From positions 26,613,653-26,677,652 of the forward strand of contig NC_079478.1 in NCBI RefSeq assembly GCF_026230105.1: a stretch of 64,000 nt of DNA. The letters are read 5' to 3'. The notes under the pieces were generated by a model. That model had not been told where the DNA came from. It ran no database searches and was given only the letters and a program-made list of their open reading frames with translations. Positions 1 through 11,500 of the stretch are shown here, in pieces. Each line of letters begins with the position of its first letter. Positions within the stretch are counted from its first letter, which is position 1. Made by a program: the position numbers and the translations under genes. Source of the DNA: Diorhabda sublineata. Lineage: Eukaryota > Arthropoda > Insecta > Coleoptera > Chrysomelidae.

Positions 1-1041
1 TGTGCAACCAATGTTTTGGTAAATTGTACATTTATTTGTGAGTTCAGTATTTCCTCAAGTATACAAATCAGTTTTATTGAAGGGTGTTAATATTTATTCA
101 CATGTAACCAAATCGGAATTTCCTTTGTTTGTGTAATTATTCGATAATGATCAGATAAACAGTAAATGTGCCATAATGTGAATTAGATTTCTTTGACATT
201 GACATCCATTTCCAATTCAGGGTAGGTACGTATCTGCATCAAATTATTGATATTTCATAATTGCTTTATTTACAAAAACCTATAAGTGTACTAGAGATAT
301 GAATGTGAAGCTTTATTTCTCTCATATTTCAATGTTTAGTGAAACATCATACTCGGATCGTTAATAACATGACATAATTAATTTAATTACCATAGATATT
401 TAATCATGTTTGGAACAATACTCTACTTATTAATCCTTATTTCTCATAAATTCTCATGATTATTTATACTCATTTCAATTTAACGGACATATGAGTTGAA
501 TCACTAATTGAGTGACAAAATTTCCATATTTACCCTTGTAATAAAAACTATATTTGAATGTTTGATTAGTATTTAATTCGTCTTAGCAAGTTTTATGTAC
601 ATCAATAGACTCTTAATTATCCACAGAGAGATTCATTACGTTTGAATAAAGTTTTTCACTATGATTTCAAACAAAAAAGAACCAGATGGCCGCTAATATC
701 GCTTTATTAGAAAATACTGTAAGGCATCATTGTGGTAATATTTTTCTAATTCTATTCCAATAAAAAGTATGAACTTTCGAATCAATGATTCATCGAATGA
801 TCATTTAAAATTTAGTTTTAGTCATTTTATTATCACAAGTATTTTAGCTCGATTCACCATTACATTATACTGTGAATGGTAAATTTTTCATACATTCCTT
901 TGTTAACTGCATTGTTGTCCAGAAATTATCAGTTTGAATTAAGTTTTTCTTGTCTATATATGAATTAATAGAAATCATAATTATGGTTAATTATGGTGAA
1001 TAAAAAATATGACATTTTGTAATGAAGTAATAAATAAATAA
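1..1041. other. AT-rich intergenic DNA, nothing recognised
   Basis: No long open frame, transposon motif or strong repeat was recognised. It lies downstream of the minus-strand Osiris A gene. Confidence 0.6.
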
Positions 1042-1047
1042 TTTATT
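1042..1047 (-). terminator. Poly(A) signal of Osiris A
   Basis: AATAAA on the minus strand, about 40 nt past the stop codon of Osiris A, in an AT-rich tract that offers several overlapping variants. Confidence 0.6.
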
Positions 1048-1086
1048 TAAATAATAAATAAATAACAATAGATGAGAAAGATATAT

Positions 1087-1851
1087 TTAAGCTGGCCTGT
1101 ATCCAGGCTGTAACGCAAGTGGTAACGGCATAGTGTCAAAACTTCTACCATAATCGGAGTGACCTCCATGGTGGTAATCCTCATGTGCGGATGAATGTGA
1201 GCTTGAATGGGTATACACTGGTCTAGACACTACTTCATAAGTGGTTTTTGAATGGCCCGAAGTTAAAGCTTTGAGACCAATTATAACTGATAGCACAAGA
1301 GCAATAACACTGGTTATTAAAGCTTTTTTAGCAATGGCGGCTAAAGCTGCTAACCCTATAGCCACTAGAGTACTTTTCATCATGGCACCAGCTGCTAACA
1401 ATATTCCTATACCACCGCCTTTTCCTGACTTCTTTCGGCTAGTTACGGCGTTCTCCTCGTTACTTTCTTCAGCAGCAAAATTCAGTTTTAGTGAATGACT
1501 GTTGAGGAATTCCTGTACTTTATTTAAAAGAAAAGCATCAATTCTAGCTTCTGGATCATTGGGAAATTCTCTTGCCAGATCTGCAGCAATTTGCACATTG
1601 TTAATAGTAGTACTAGTATTTTCGCGCACTATTGTAATTCCAGGAAGTACACTATAATTTTCATTTTTGTCAAGTTTATCTACCCACCCAACGAGATTTA
1701 ACTTTAAGCAAGTCACCGAAAACGTATTATCACAGTCCATTGCTAATGATGTTTTGACATTATTTTTATCACTGTTTTTACTATTATCTTCGGCTGAAGT
1801 ACATGTCAAGAAGGCGATCACGAAAACTGTGAAAGTGAACCACATGGTCAT
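1087..1851 (-). CDS. Osiris-family (DUF1676) protein A
   Basis: Single-exon gene of 254 residues. Osiris proteins are insect-specific secretory/endomembrane proteins, expressed during cuticle deposition and linked to vesicle trafficking. Seen here: a signal peptide (residues 1-20, ending TCTSA), the paired-cysteine region (Cys40 and Cys48) followed by a leucine-patterned amphipathic stretch, the motif FPNDPEARIDAFL at about 96-108, a short basic/glycine linker (139-148), a long hydrophobic segment (about 148-197), then a tyrosine motif (YEVV, about 205) and a His/Ser/Tyr-rich tail. Start: ATG at 1851, with a second in-frame ATG two codons on; both contexts are acceptable. The layout, tail and motifs closely match Osiris B at 16368-17168, so the two look like tandem paralogues. 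I cannot assign the Drosophila Osi number safely. Confidence 0.93.
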   Translation of the reverse strand: MTMWFTFTVFVIAFLTCTSAEDNSKNSDKNNVKTSLAMDCDNTFSVTCLKLNLVGWVDKLDKNENYSVLPGITIVRENTSTTINNVQIAADLAREFPNDPEARIDAFLLNKVQEFLNSHSLKLNFAAEESNEENAVTSRKKSGKGGGIGILLAAGAMMKSTLVAIGLAALAAIAKKALITSVIALVLSVIIGLKALTSGHSKTTYEVVSRPVYTHSSSHSSAHEDYHHGGHSDYGRSFDTMPLPLALQPGYRPA

Positions 1852-1874
1852 TTCGTTGATGCGGCAAGTCGTTG

Positions 1875-1912
1875 ACTGAGGTTGTGATATTAAAAATCGG
1901 ATTATATTTATA
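1875..1912 (-). promoter_or_regulatory. Core promoter of Osiris A (TATA and initiator)
   Basis: On the minus strand TATAAATA occupies 1912-1905 and the arthropod initiator TCAGT occupies 1879-1875. The predicted start is the A at 1877, 35 bp after the TATA box begins, giving a 5' UTR of only about 26 nt before the ATG. The other two Osiris genes show the same arrangement. Confidence 0.7.
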
Positions 1913-3129
1913 CCAGATGATTTAAAATAATTGAATTATTATTCAAATAAGCATATATTATGTTCGGAGTTAGTGGAACACAAAATTTTAGTGACCGAAG
2001 CAGTTTCGATCAATTTTTTCAACAGAGTCGGACTAAAAGTGTAATATTTTTGGCCTTTCAATAGTTTCCACATCGAAAAACAACTTGATAAAATGGTTAC
2101 AAAGTTAAACTGTACTATATAATGTGGATTCACGAAGTAATCATTTGTGTCGTCCATATTAGTCTCTTAATGAGTAAATATCTAGAAAATGATCAATTGT
2201 TATCTTTTTTGTATTAATATTTTTCATATTTTTAGAGAATATTACGGTCTTTGCAAATATGTTACGGAGAATTTTTTATTGTTTGAACGTTGATATTTTT
2301 AGCAAATGAAAAACGTATATATGTTATTGTTAGGCTCTTTTGAAAATGAAGTTATCTACCAATATAATTAGATACATTGGTCGCTAGAAATCCCATTATA
2401 TCTCAATAAAATAATGTAACAATTACAATAAGCGAAATCTTTCTTTCTGATATATGGAATGTTTCCATTGTTATTATGTCAACGAACATCCATTGAATTA
2501 TGTATCATATATTATTCGTATCACATATTATTCAATTATTGCAGACTCAATTGTGAGAAATATATTTCAATATATACACATAGCTAATTAACTAACTATT
2601 ACTTATATTAACTTCACCTCATCTCATTCATATTGTCACGAATTTGTATAAAATAATTGCAAGTCGCATTTTCCGGAATAAAAACTTCTATTTTTTATGA
2701 AAACTATTTTATACAACTTAAATTTAAGTCCGCTTCTGTAAAATTCTCCCGGACATAGACATCGAATATCAAAGTTTCTCCTAATACATCCTATCACTTT
2801 TTTGCTTTACTTTTTTGTAATACGTTCATCTACCTAAACTTGTACATCGAATTTAAGATACTTCTAATAACGAAGAAGCGCCTGCGGGTATTATTTGGGT
2901 GTTCGGTGTGTGTCTATTTCCATTTATGTCTTTCTAATTAGGTAGTGAAGTTTGGTCCAATGAACAAATCAAACTAATTTTTTGATATAATCGAAATTGT
3001 GGGAATAACAATAATAAATAATAAATTAAAGTGAAAATAGGAATGTACTTTCACAAAATATTGGTAGAAAGATGAATTTTCATACATAATGGTTCTTAAT
3101 TAACATAACACTCAATTACATCCATGTAA
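1913..3129. other. Intergenic, one unassigned small open frame
   Basis: AT-rich. A 72-codon minus-strand open frame at 1939-2157 has no domain I recognise and may be chance or repeat-derived. It is not called as a gene. Confidence 0.4.
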
Positions 3130-4265
3130 TTTCCTTAAAGAGTAATACAGTAGTAATACAATAATTTGTCTTTTGTCTCAAAATAAGCCTCAGTTTCAGA
3201 AATTGCTTCTTCGTTTGAGCTGAATTTCTTACCGGCGAGCTTTTTTTTGAGATCCGCGAATAGCAATTAGTCAATGGGGGCAAAATCTGGAATATACTGT
3301 GGATGAGGAAGCAATTCGAAGTGTAATTCATTCAATTTAACCATCGTTGCCATTGACTGGTGAATTAGTGCATTGTTGTGGTAGCACAATGGTAATTTCT
3401 TCGACGTATGAGGCTGTTTTGCCTTGATTATCACATTCAAACGATTTAACAACTCTATGTAGTATTCGCTATTGATTGTCTCTGTCATTTGGAGATAGTC
3501 GATAGACAATATTCCATGCGCATCCCAAAATAATGAAGCCAAAACTTTTCCAGCTGGCTGTTGTGCCTGTGGACGCCTTGGACATGGTTCCATTCAAATG
3601 AAGATCGTTTTAATTCCAGAGTGAAGTGACGGATCCATGTTTCATCATTGTCACGTATAGATGCAAAAAATCTGATTTATCACGTGTAAACATGGCCAAA
3701 CACTGTTCCGGGTCATCAACACGTTGTTTGTGTTGGTGTTTAGCACCCACTTTGAAAAAAGTTTTCTCATGGGCAAATGTTCATGCAAAATTGTAAACAC
3801 ACTGTTTTCTGATATCTTTACGGCCTCAGTTATCTCACGCAGTTTCAATATACGATTAGATATAACCAATTTATGGACTATTCTGGAGTAACCTCCTCAA
3901 TTGGACAATCAGAACGTTCATCATCGATGTCTGTACGGACCACATTTAAACTCAGCAAACCAATGAAAAATGATTCTTTTGGATGGAGCAGAGTCCGGAT
4001 AACCCTTTTGAAAACATTACAGAGCTTGTACAGTATTTTTTACATAAAGAAGCAATGATAAATTAACATAAAATGTTGTTTTGAATCCATTTTTTTGAAA
4101 TTAACAAAAGTAGCTTCAATTATATGGCTGTCACTGTTTTCTCACTAATCAAAATGTCATGAAATTTTACACATAGTCTTTGGAAAGTTGGTACTTCATG
4201 AACTTCAGATGAATTTAACAATGACAGCGCCATCTGTGTGTTAGTTACACGACTTATTGAGTAAT
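3130..4265 (-). pseudogene. Degenerate mariner (DD34D-type) transposase
   Basis: Minus-strand remnant of a mariner transposase broken into several frames. Around 3651-3869 is the helix-turn-helix region (SNRILKLREITEAVKIS, then MRKLFSKWV). Around 3267-3593 is the catalytic core, including GKVLASLFWDAHGI, MATMVKLNELHFELLPHPQY and PDFAPID. The second catalytic motif reads YHNNALIHQS, so the usual aspartate is Asn. The block at about 4130-4265 resembles a mariner 5' untranslated end, with an ATGACAGCGCCATC motif. Clear terminal repeats were not resolved. Frameshifts and the lost catalytic residue make it inactive. Confidence 0.85.
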
Positions 4266-4479
4266 GTACTATGTACATTAACTAAAACTGCGCCACAAAT
4301 AAGGGTTCTGCTCTATGTACACTTTTTTACAGACTTACTTTCTCATCTCCAGCTTCTTCTGACATAATAGTAAAGATACCTGTATGTACAATTTTTTTAT
4401 GAAACTGAATAAAGACAGAAATAAATAATACCATTTTGATTCCGGGTGTCCTCTTTTGGAAGTGATGGTTATATATCAT

Positions 4480-4830
4480 CTATCCTATATAGTAGTTATT
4501 ATGTGTTTTTCCAAATCGTCTTGATTGTAGGTCTCTTTTGATTTAAAACTAGCTTTTTTCATAATTTTTTTGATACAGATAAAAATATTTTAAAGTTAAA
4601 ATAAAAGTAAAATCGAAATATAAATCTGTATTAAAATGAAAAATAAATTTTTTCTTAGTTTTTACATTTCAAAAATATGTAGCAGCCATTAATTAAATTA
4701 TTCTAAGTTGTAATGAAATTTATAAAATACCACCATAAAATTAATTTAAATAATTTAGGTTTTTTTCTGATTTTTATAATAGCTTTCTCGTTCCTATGTA
4801 TGTAAACCATTTCTAGAAATTCTCTTTTTG
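4480..4830. repeat. AT-rich dispersed repeat, AGGTCTCTT family
   Basis: Contains the box GTAGGTCTCTTTTGATTTAA near 4530, shared in either orientation with copies near 34.78 kb, 38.19 kb, 38.61 kb and 43.03 kb. The extent is approximate and the copy is diverged. The best-preserved member, at 38161-38652, has long terminal inverted repeats, so this is probably a MITE relic. Confidence 0.45.
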
Positions 4831-5730
4831 TGTATTTGATTCCATCTCAAGAATTTTTGATTGTTTATAATTGACTTTTCGTGCTTTGTTGATACTGTTC
4901 TATTTTTTTATCGTATTGATGAACTTTTAGTCTATTTTCTAAACACTACGATGGCTGCCATATGTAAACAGCATCAAAATCATCACTTGTTATATGATAT
5001 TACTTCTTCTGTTTTTGGGTGTTTTAGATTTCAGTTTACTGAAATATTTGCAAAATGTATTATGTATGATTATTTTATTTCAAAGTAGTTTTTGCTTTTT
5101 GAATAGCTAAGCTTCTTAATTCAGGATCTGATAGTTGGATAGATATATCAGCCAAACTTATTATCACTGATCTTTTTTGTGCTATAGCATGACATGAATT
5201 GAAGTTCAGCTATCTTGAGGACCAAGTTTCTCATAGATTAGTACGATGACCCAAATAAATAGAATGATGTCTTCTCAGTAATCTCATTTAGGATATAGTC
5301 TAAAAATTGAAAATGGAAGTACAAGAAAGTGAAGGGCGATAGTGGATGCGAGTAATACTCACCTAGAGCTGTGAGGCCAGGAGCGAAAAAATTATGAAAA
5401 TGCAAAATATTTGAGACTTTTTTCTTCATAAAAACATATGAGAAATGCAAGGGATTGGCTTTATAATTATTAACTATCCAAGGATAGCAAAAAAGACTTG
5501 ATTTGTTCATAGTATAGTATTTTTTACCACCAAACTTGTACTGTTTTCCTATGAAAACTAAAATGTAATCACCCACACCGACTTTTTGCTATCAAAAAGT
5601 ATTTTTTCTCGTTCTAGTTACACTTCGAAGGATGGAATTTATTAGGTAAGTGATCATTCATGCTGGAATCCATCGAATCTATTCACACTACGTTCGGGAA
5701 CCAAAAAATGACTGACTGACTCAGTTGCTT
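4831..5730. other. AT-rich intergenic DNA, nothing recognised
   Basis: Short open frames (4861-5088 plus, 5238-5576 minus) have composition expected by chance and no recognisable domain. Confidence 0.5.
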
Positions 5731-5950
5731 TCACGGCTTATAGGTATGTTCGTTCAACATCGTTTTTAAAGTTCTTGATTGTAATGTAGATAATATATTG
5801 ATCCAAAAATTTGTATTGAAATATGAATGAGTAAAGACTCCAGTTATTCCGAATAAACAGGTGACCATTTGTTTCGAAGTACTTCGTACGCGAACAAATA
5901 TTGTTGGATTGCCAAGTTCTTTAGCTTCGGCGTTCAAGTGCGGAGATTCA
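5731..5950 (-). pseudogene. Fragment of a mariner-like transposase
   Basis: Minus-strand sequence encodes VRVRSTSKQMVTCLFGITG, the core segment just after the first catalytic Asp in mariner-like transposases of the family whose N-terminal half survives at 13.0-13.9 kb (EASLGI family). Only the middle of the transposase is present. No ends were seen. Confidence 0.7.
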
Positions 5951-7505
5951 TGATTCGTGGCCTGTCACGATCTTTTAGACGTTCTTTGAAGCAACGCGAA
6001 GTATGAATCTCTTAGTTCTGTTATCATGCAATAACATTCACATTCTCTAAATGAGAAAACAAATTTATTTGAATTTTCCAAGATATTTTAACGGCTTTAA
6101 GAATTACTAGGATTTATTTATTATTCGTATATTATTTTTAAATATACAAACAAATAATTTTCTAATAATCAATCATACACAAGGACAAATTAAAATCAAA
6201 ATCATCAAAATGAAGAGAATTATAAGGTCTCACTTGAGGACACTGGACTGGTAAAGGAAAAACGACTATTATTGAATAATATTTTCTGGTGGTCTGAAGA
6301 ATATCTCCTTGAGAGAATTATTAATAGAACACATAAATAAATAAAATTATTCATATAGATTTTGAGGAAATAAAGAAATTTACGAGATTTGATTTCCTAG
6401 TTTTTTAATAATACGAATTATAACATCAAATCTAACACCATTCATTGTTTTAGCATGTGAATTCTGTGACTTTGATTTTAGTTGAGTAAATTATGGTATT
6501 GTAATTAATAGAAAGTAGAATATATTGATATAAGAATATATAACAGTAAAGTGTTTTTTATTCATTATCACTTTCACTCGTTGCCTCGTTTTAAGTTTCT
6601 TTTTAACTAACAAAGTAATTTAATTCACATAGTTATCATTCTAAATTTTACTTATACTGATAAGGTAGCCTTCATATCATATCGGTTTCTATCTCTAACC
6701 ATCTCATCACCACCAATATTGTTTGATTCTTGAAGAATACTCCTCGAATTTCTTTTTGAGGCCGATTATAATGTCATCTTTTCTCTAGAAACATGTTGAT
6801 AATTCGTATAAAAGATGTTTGCGGCATAGTGCGTCATCAATGATTACACTGAACATCATATTTGTTCAAACCGTTTCCATGCTATTCTTGAAATACCTTG
6901 GATTCAAGATAGTCTCATTCGTCTTATTTAAAAATCATTTTATTCAAAATCAATACTCAAAAATGTAAATTGCGAATCAATTTAAACTGTATTATTCTGA
7001 AAATAATTATCAACTATTTTCCAATTTATGTTTATATGGAAATATTAATTATTTGTGTCCGACGATGATGATATTATTGTTAGATAGTACCTAGTCTTCG
7101 AATTATTTTATATTCACCAGCCCCATTTTTTGAATTTTTCATTAGTTGAAGTCTGATAAGCTCAATAACGTATAGAATGAATCTATAGTGGTTTTTTAGA
7201 GTAGAGTTTTCATATTCGGTGTAGTGGTGATGTGTGAAATGATAAATTATTCTCTCTACTCATATTCCTTCCACTTGATACTATGTTAATATTTGGCAAA
7301 TGAATTTATTATTTTAAGAAAAAAAATTAACTCCGAAAAAAGTTTTTTCACTATTAAAACGAATATCTATCATCTTATTATTACATCTTGAGGAACACCA
7401 ATTTTTCATAAATAGGATATTCGTAAAAATTAATTTCTTTCTGTCTCTACTTTGTTTTTTATAATTGAACAATAAGTCTCTTTCTAGTGTCATACTCTTT
7501 TGTAA
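5951..7505. other. AT-rich intergenic DNA, nothing recognised
   Basis: No open frame of note, no terminal repeats and no protein motif recognised. Confidence 0.5.
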
Positions 7506-7507
7506 TA

Positions 7508-8320
7508 CAAGAGCTGCTACTTAAGTTTTGAGATAGGCAAATAAAAACAAATACTTATAATTAGATAGGGATTTATCGTTTTTATATAATTTTACATGCA
7601 TTTGAACCCATTGCTTAAACGTTTTTTCTATTCCTACTGAGGTACCTCCAGAACATGCGATTTGGACGTATCGATCGCTTCTTCCGATGTAGATGTGGGG
7701 GTATAAGATGAAATAATTGATTGTACGGCGAATGACCCTTCAATATGATATTTTGGCTGCTTAAAAACGTTTTTGTTTGAACTGAGGCGTGAGAGCTCCC
7801 ATTGACGTTGTGGAAAATGATTCTTCTTCTGCGATTCTTTTCCCTAATTCTTTCGAACTGCTCTATGGTGGCAACATGTCAAGTTAAACCGAAAACAAAA
7901 CAAGGACAACTTGCTCTGAAGTGCTTCGTGCGCGAAAAATTTTTGTTCAATTTGGCTCAGCGTGAAATAGCCTTACAGTCGATTATACTTTACTTTAGTG
8001 CATGATAGACATCTTTCAAATTTTCTTAGCATTTCTTCACACCAATCGACACGAGCATTTTTGAGCAATTAGTATGCGGTATCCAAAACGAACAAATGTT
8101 TCTAACAGCCAAATGTTCATGCAATATTGAATGAAAATCAAGGCACGGAAACTTAATTCTATTTTTTGATCAAGATAAATGGCTCTGTAAATAGCTCAAA
8201 TGGCAATCATATGACAACACGTTCTGAGTACATTTACCTTGAAAAATGTCAAATTTTATGGAAATGTCAGATTTGACACATCGATGCTGCTATATCTCAA
8301 AACTTGAATAGCCACCCTTG
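7508..8320 (-). mobile_element. Internally deleted mariner-like element with TIRs and TA flanks
   Basis: The left end reads CAAGAGCTGCTACTTAAGTT and continues TTGAGATAGGC. The right end, reverse complemented, reads CAAGGGTGGCTATTCAAGTT and continues TTGAGATATAGC. Both are flanked by TA (7506-7507 and 8321-8322), the expected target duplication for IS630-Tc1-mariner elements. The interior matches the 3' part of the plus-strand copy at 13010-13870 in reverse orientation: the shared 3' end near 7508-7570 and the segment near 7720-7780. At 813 bp it is shorter than a full element and its coding frame is gone. Confidence 0.8.
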
Positions 8321-8870
8321 TAGTAGATGCAATTAGTTCGATATTTACTTTTGTTAATATCAATCGCTCCTCATTTGTATAGAAGGTATATTTTCTGAAA
8401 TATTGCAGATCACATAGTAAGTTTCTTGAATATCTATTTAAAATTGAGATAAACACTCGTGGCTGTTATTTAAAGCAAGGCGTATACACATAATATTATG
8501 AACATTATTGTAATTAAATTTTCAATATAGATTATTTTTTTCTTCTTCTGAAATTTATATGTTCATTCGTAATTTTCAAAATATCAAATTTTACATTTTC
8601 AGTGTAACATTTCAGTTTGTTCTCTTCCAACATCTCAACATACATCAGGTCGATTTTGTTTGGTCATAAACGAAATTGGGGAAGTGGAAATAATTAAAAA
8701 CCTTTGGTAAAATGAAACTGAAGAATTTTCACATGTTACCGGCTTCAATTGTATACTACCAAGATGTCTACCTGCGTTAGCCCTTTCTATCAATTATATT
8801 ATAGATACACTGCTAAGTGTTTGTCATACTGTGCTAGACAACCGTGTGATACTGATTGAAATATTTGTAA
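8321..8870. other. AT-rich intergenic DNA, nothing recognised
   Basis: No recognisable gene or repeat between the mariner-like element and the LTR-like repeat. Confidence 0.5.
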
Positions 8871-9185
8871 TCTGTTAGAGGTTTGTTTTATATGGGTTTT
8901 TACTATAGCATGCGCTTCATTTAGATTTCTAGGAAGGTCTATTCATTCATATGTTTCTTTATTTTCTAGTAGTTTTGAGAATCCTTTTGGGATATATAAA
9001 GAGTTTTTGTAGTGCAATTCATTATGTAGTAGTATAATAAATAGTCGTAGTGAATAGACGAAAAAAGAAGTAATCCAAGAATTTAAATAAATTATTTAAG
9101 TTAGTTTAGGGTTAGTGATAAGTGAATTATTGTAAGTTGGTGTTGTATAAAGTATTTAAATAAATTAAGAACGTAAAGACAGTGT
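8871..9185 (+). repeat. LTR-like dispersed repeat, copy 1
   Basis: About 310 bp that recurs in reverse orientation at 10611-10930. Shared landmarks in order: TTTCTAGGAAGG, a TATA-like box (copy 1 GATATATAAAG), TAATAAATAGT, AGTGATA and AATAAATTAAGAAC. The TATA-like box followed by a possible poly(A) signal suggests a solo LTR, but TG...CA ends and a target duplication were not fixed. Confidence 0.55.
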
Positions 9186-10610
9186 TTATTAATTCACCCA
9201 ACCAATAGATATCATATGAATAAATAGGAAAATCATAACAATATTAAAATATTCTTTCTTTTATGCAGTTTTTATTTCATCATATCTTCTCCACTTGAAC
9301 TGTACAGTTTTTCAAAAACTGAAATTTTGTCTGTACACTGTATTCATGGAAGCCGCAACTTTCTCTGTGAAAAAAGTATTAGAAATTTCTATAGCATACA
9401 TATTAACCTATTTCCAGAACTTTTTTATACTTGGTATGAGGTATTAATGTATAAATAGTGATGAAGCTTATCGTTGAATTGAAGTTGACTTTCACTTTTA
9501 CCAAAAGTATTGGTCCAGATTATCAATCCCACTTTCTCCTTGTCAGTTGAAGTATCAATTTATAAGAAGTGCTACTATGTTAAAATTATTTTAAGATGGG
9601 ATTATTTATATAAAGCATATAACAGTAGTACTAGTAAGATATACAGTACTTTTTCAATTTTCTCATGTTAAATTAAGTAGCACGAAACGTGAAAAATCGT
9701 AATTTAAGATCTCTCATTTAGTTAATTTGAACCAAACCATGAAGAATTAACAGTATATAAACATATTTTGCTAATATTATCTCATTCATATCAACCGATG
9801 GTTGAGTATTTCACGGTTTTTAACGTTTGTCTTTTTAAATCAGTTTTCATTAAATGATAGAAACAATGTCAGGTAGAAATTCCATTCGTATATTAAGGAG
9901 TGTAAATTGGGGATACTTTTGGAGCAGATGAAGATAGTCGCGCAAAAATACGAAAAAAAAATTGTTACTGTTCAAGCAGTTACTTCGCAATACTTAAATT
10001 AATTTAACTTTGGATGAATTTTATGCTTATAGAATGAATTTCTCATCCTCTAGGCTGCTTGCGAGCGAACCAATTTTTTGTCGGGTGGAGGGCCATTGAA
10101 AAGTTCTCGAGGAATTGAATATATTCATAACTTTCGTATTTCACTTATATGTTTCATGGGAAATTAGAACAAATTCTATCAGAGACCAAATAACTATTCA
10201 GTTCTATTGACAGGTGAATTTTCTTTCGTTTGTACGTCGCATACACCACTGTACACAAACACCACACACTTTGCATCGTAATTATAAATAGACTTTAGTT
10301 TTTTTAGTATATTAATTTCATTTAGATATTTAACTCTGGGTAGTCTGTCATCAAGTTTTGATAGAAGCTTGTGTCTTTCTCAATTCACATATGAACATTC
10401 ACTTTTGGTGATCACGTCACTTTGACTAAACTTGGTGTAACCTATTTAGTTTCTCTTGAAGTGATCTTTGCTGATTGAGTGGTACCAGTATTCTATCGTC
10501 AACATTTCATTCGAATTTCACTACTTGTCATGCGTTTTAAACAGCTTCTTGGTTTCCTTGAGACTAGCATGACAGGGAACCCAAAGTATTTCCCATTGAT
10601 ATGTGGTACT
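9186..10610. other. AT-rich DNA between two inverted LTR-like repeats
   Basis: About 1.4 kb bounded by the inverted copies at 8871-9185 and 10611-10930. No coding remnant of a retrotransposon was recognised inside. Confidence 0.5.
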
Positions 10611-10930
10611 GCCTCTTAAGTTCTTAATTTATTCAAATACCTATACTTCACTTAACTAATTTATATAATTCAATTATCACTACCACTTAACTAACTTAAA
10701 TACTTTATTCAAATTCCCTGAGTACTTTGCTGGTTCGTCTCGTTCACTACAACTATTTATTATGAACTGAACTTAACTGCGCTATATAAACTCCTTATGT
10801 ATCCAAAAATAATTCTCCAATGAACTAGAAAAATACAGGAAAAGACCAAATAAATACACCTTCCTAGAAATTATTCGAAAGGAACAATGTATACAAACCG
10901 GCTACAATAAAAACATATATTAAACAAACA
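10611..10930 (-). repeat. LTR-like dispersed repeat, copy 2
   Basis: Reverse-oriented counterpart of 8871-9185 with the same ordered landmarks. Visible divergence suggests two old independent insertions or an old inverted pair. Confidence 0.55.
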
Positions 10931-11286
10931 TCAAACGGATTCCGATTCCTTCATCGAATTTTAGAATTCCACTACATCTAGACAGGACTGGCTCCAGGGA
11001 GGAGATGCGTTCGTAACAGTATGTTTTTTCAGGTGACTAGTTTCCCTTTGCAGGCTTTTTATTGGACCTGAACGGAATACTCCTGTTTCTATTATTAGTG
11101 ATGTGTTGTGAATAGCATATAATATAGAGCCGTAGTCTGTCAAAGTGCTTCTTATATATATGCATCAGATAGGTATGTGAACATATACCCGTATATTTAC
11201 TTGATATTTTTTATAAGGGTTAAAACCTGTTGGTAGGATTAATCTCTTATCTAAGCTGGAATTTCTGGAACCGTTGGTGATATTAA

Positions 11287-11500
11287 TTCTGAATAGACTA
11301 TTTACATCACCACTATACCAACACTCACACATATACTGTCTAATGTGCGTTTCAATAACCAAGTTATCGTCTTCTGAGACTGAAGGTTAGTAAAGTTTAC
11401 CTTGAGTCGTTGAGAGACGATAACTTGGTTATCGAAACGCACATTAGACAGTGTAAGTGTGGGTGTTGTTATAGTGGTGATGTAAACAGTTTATTCAGCA
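11287..11500. repeat. Imperfect inverted repeat, about 85-bp arms
   Basis: The left arm (about 11287-11369) and right arm (about 11412-11498) are inverse copies sharing GATAACTTGGTTAT, AAACGCACATTAGACAGT and ATAGTGGTGATGTAAA, with a loop of about 40 bp. A diverged third copy lies at about 45322-45430 in plus orientation. It looks like two head-to-head copies of a dispersed repeat rather than a gene. Confidence 0.75.

Noticed and set aside
1241..1498. Plus-strand open frame antisense to Osiris A
   Set aside because: Shadow of the Osiris A coding sequence; no domain of its own.
1939..2157. 72-codon minus-strand frame upstream of Osiris A
   Set aside because: No recognised domain or signal peptide; could be an old repeat but not supportable as a gene.
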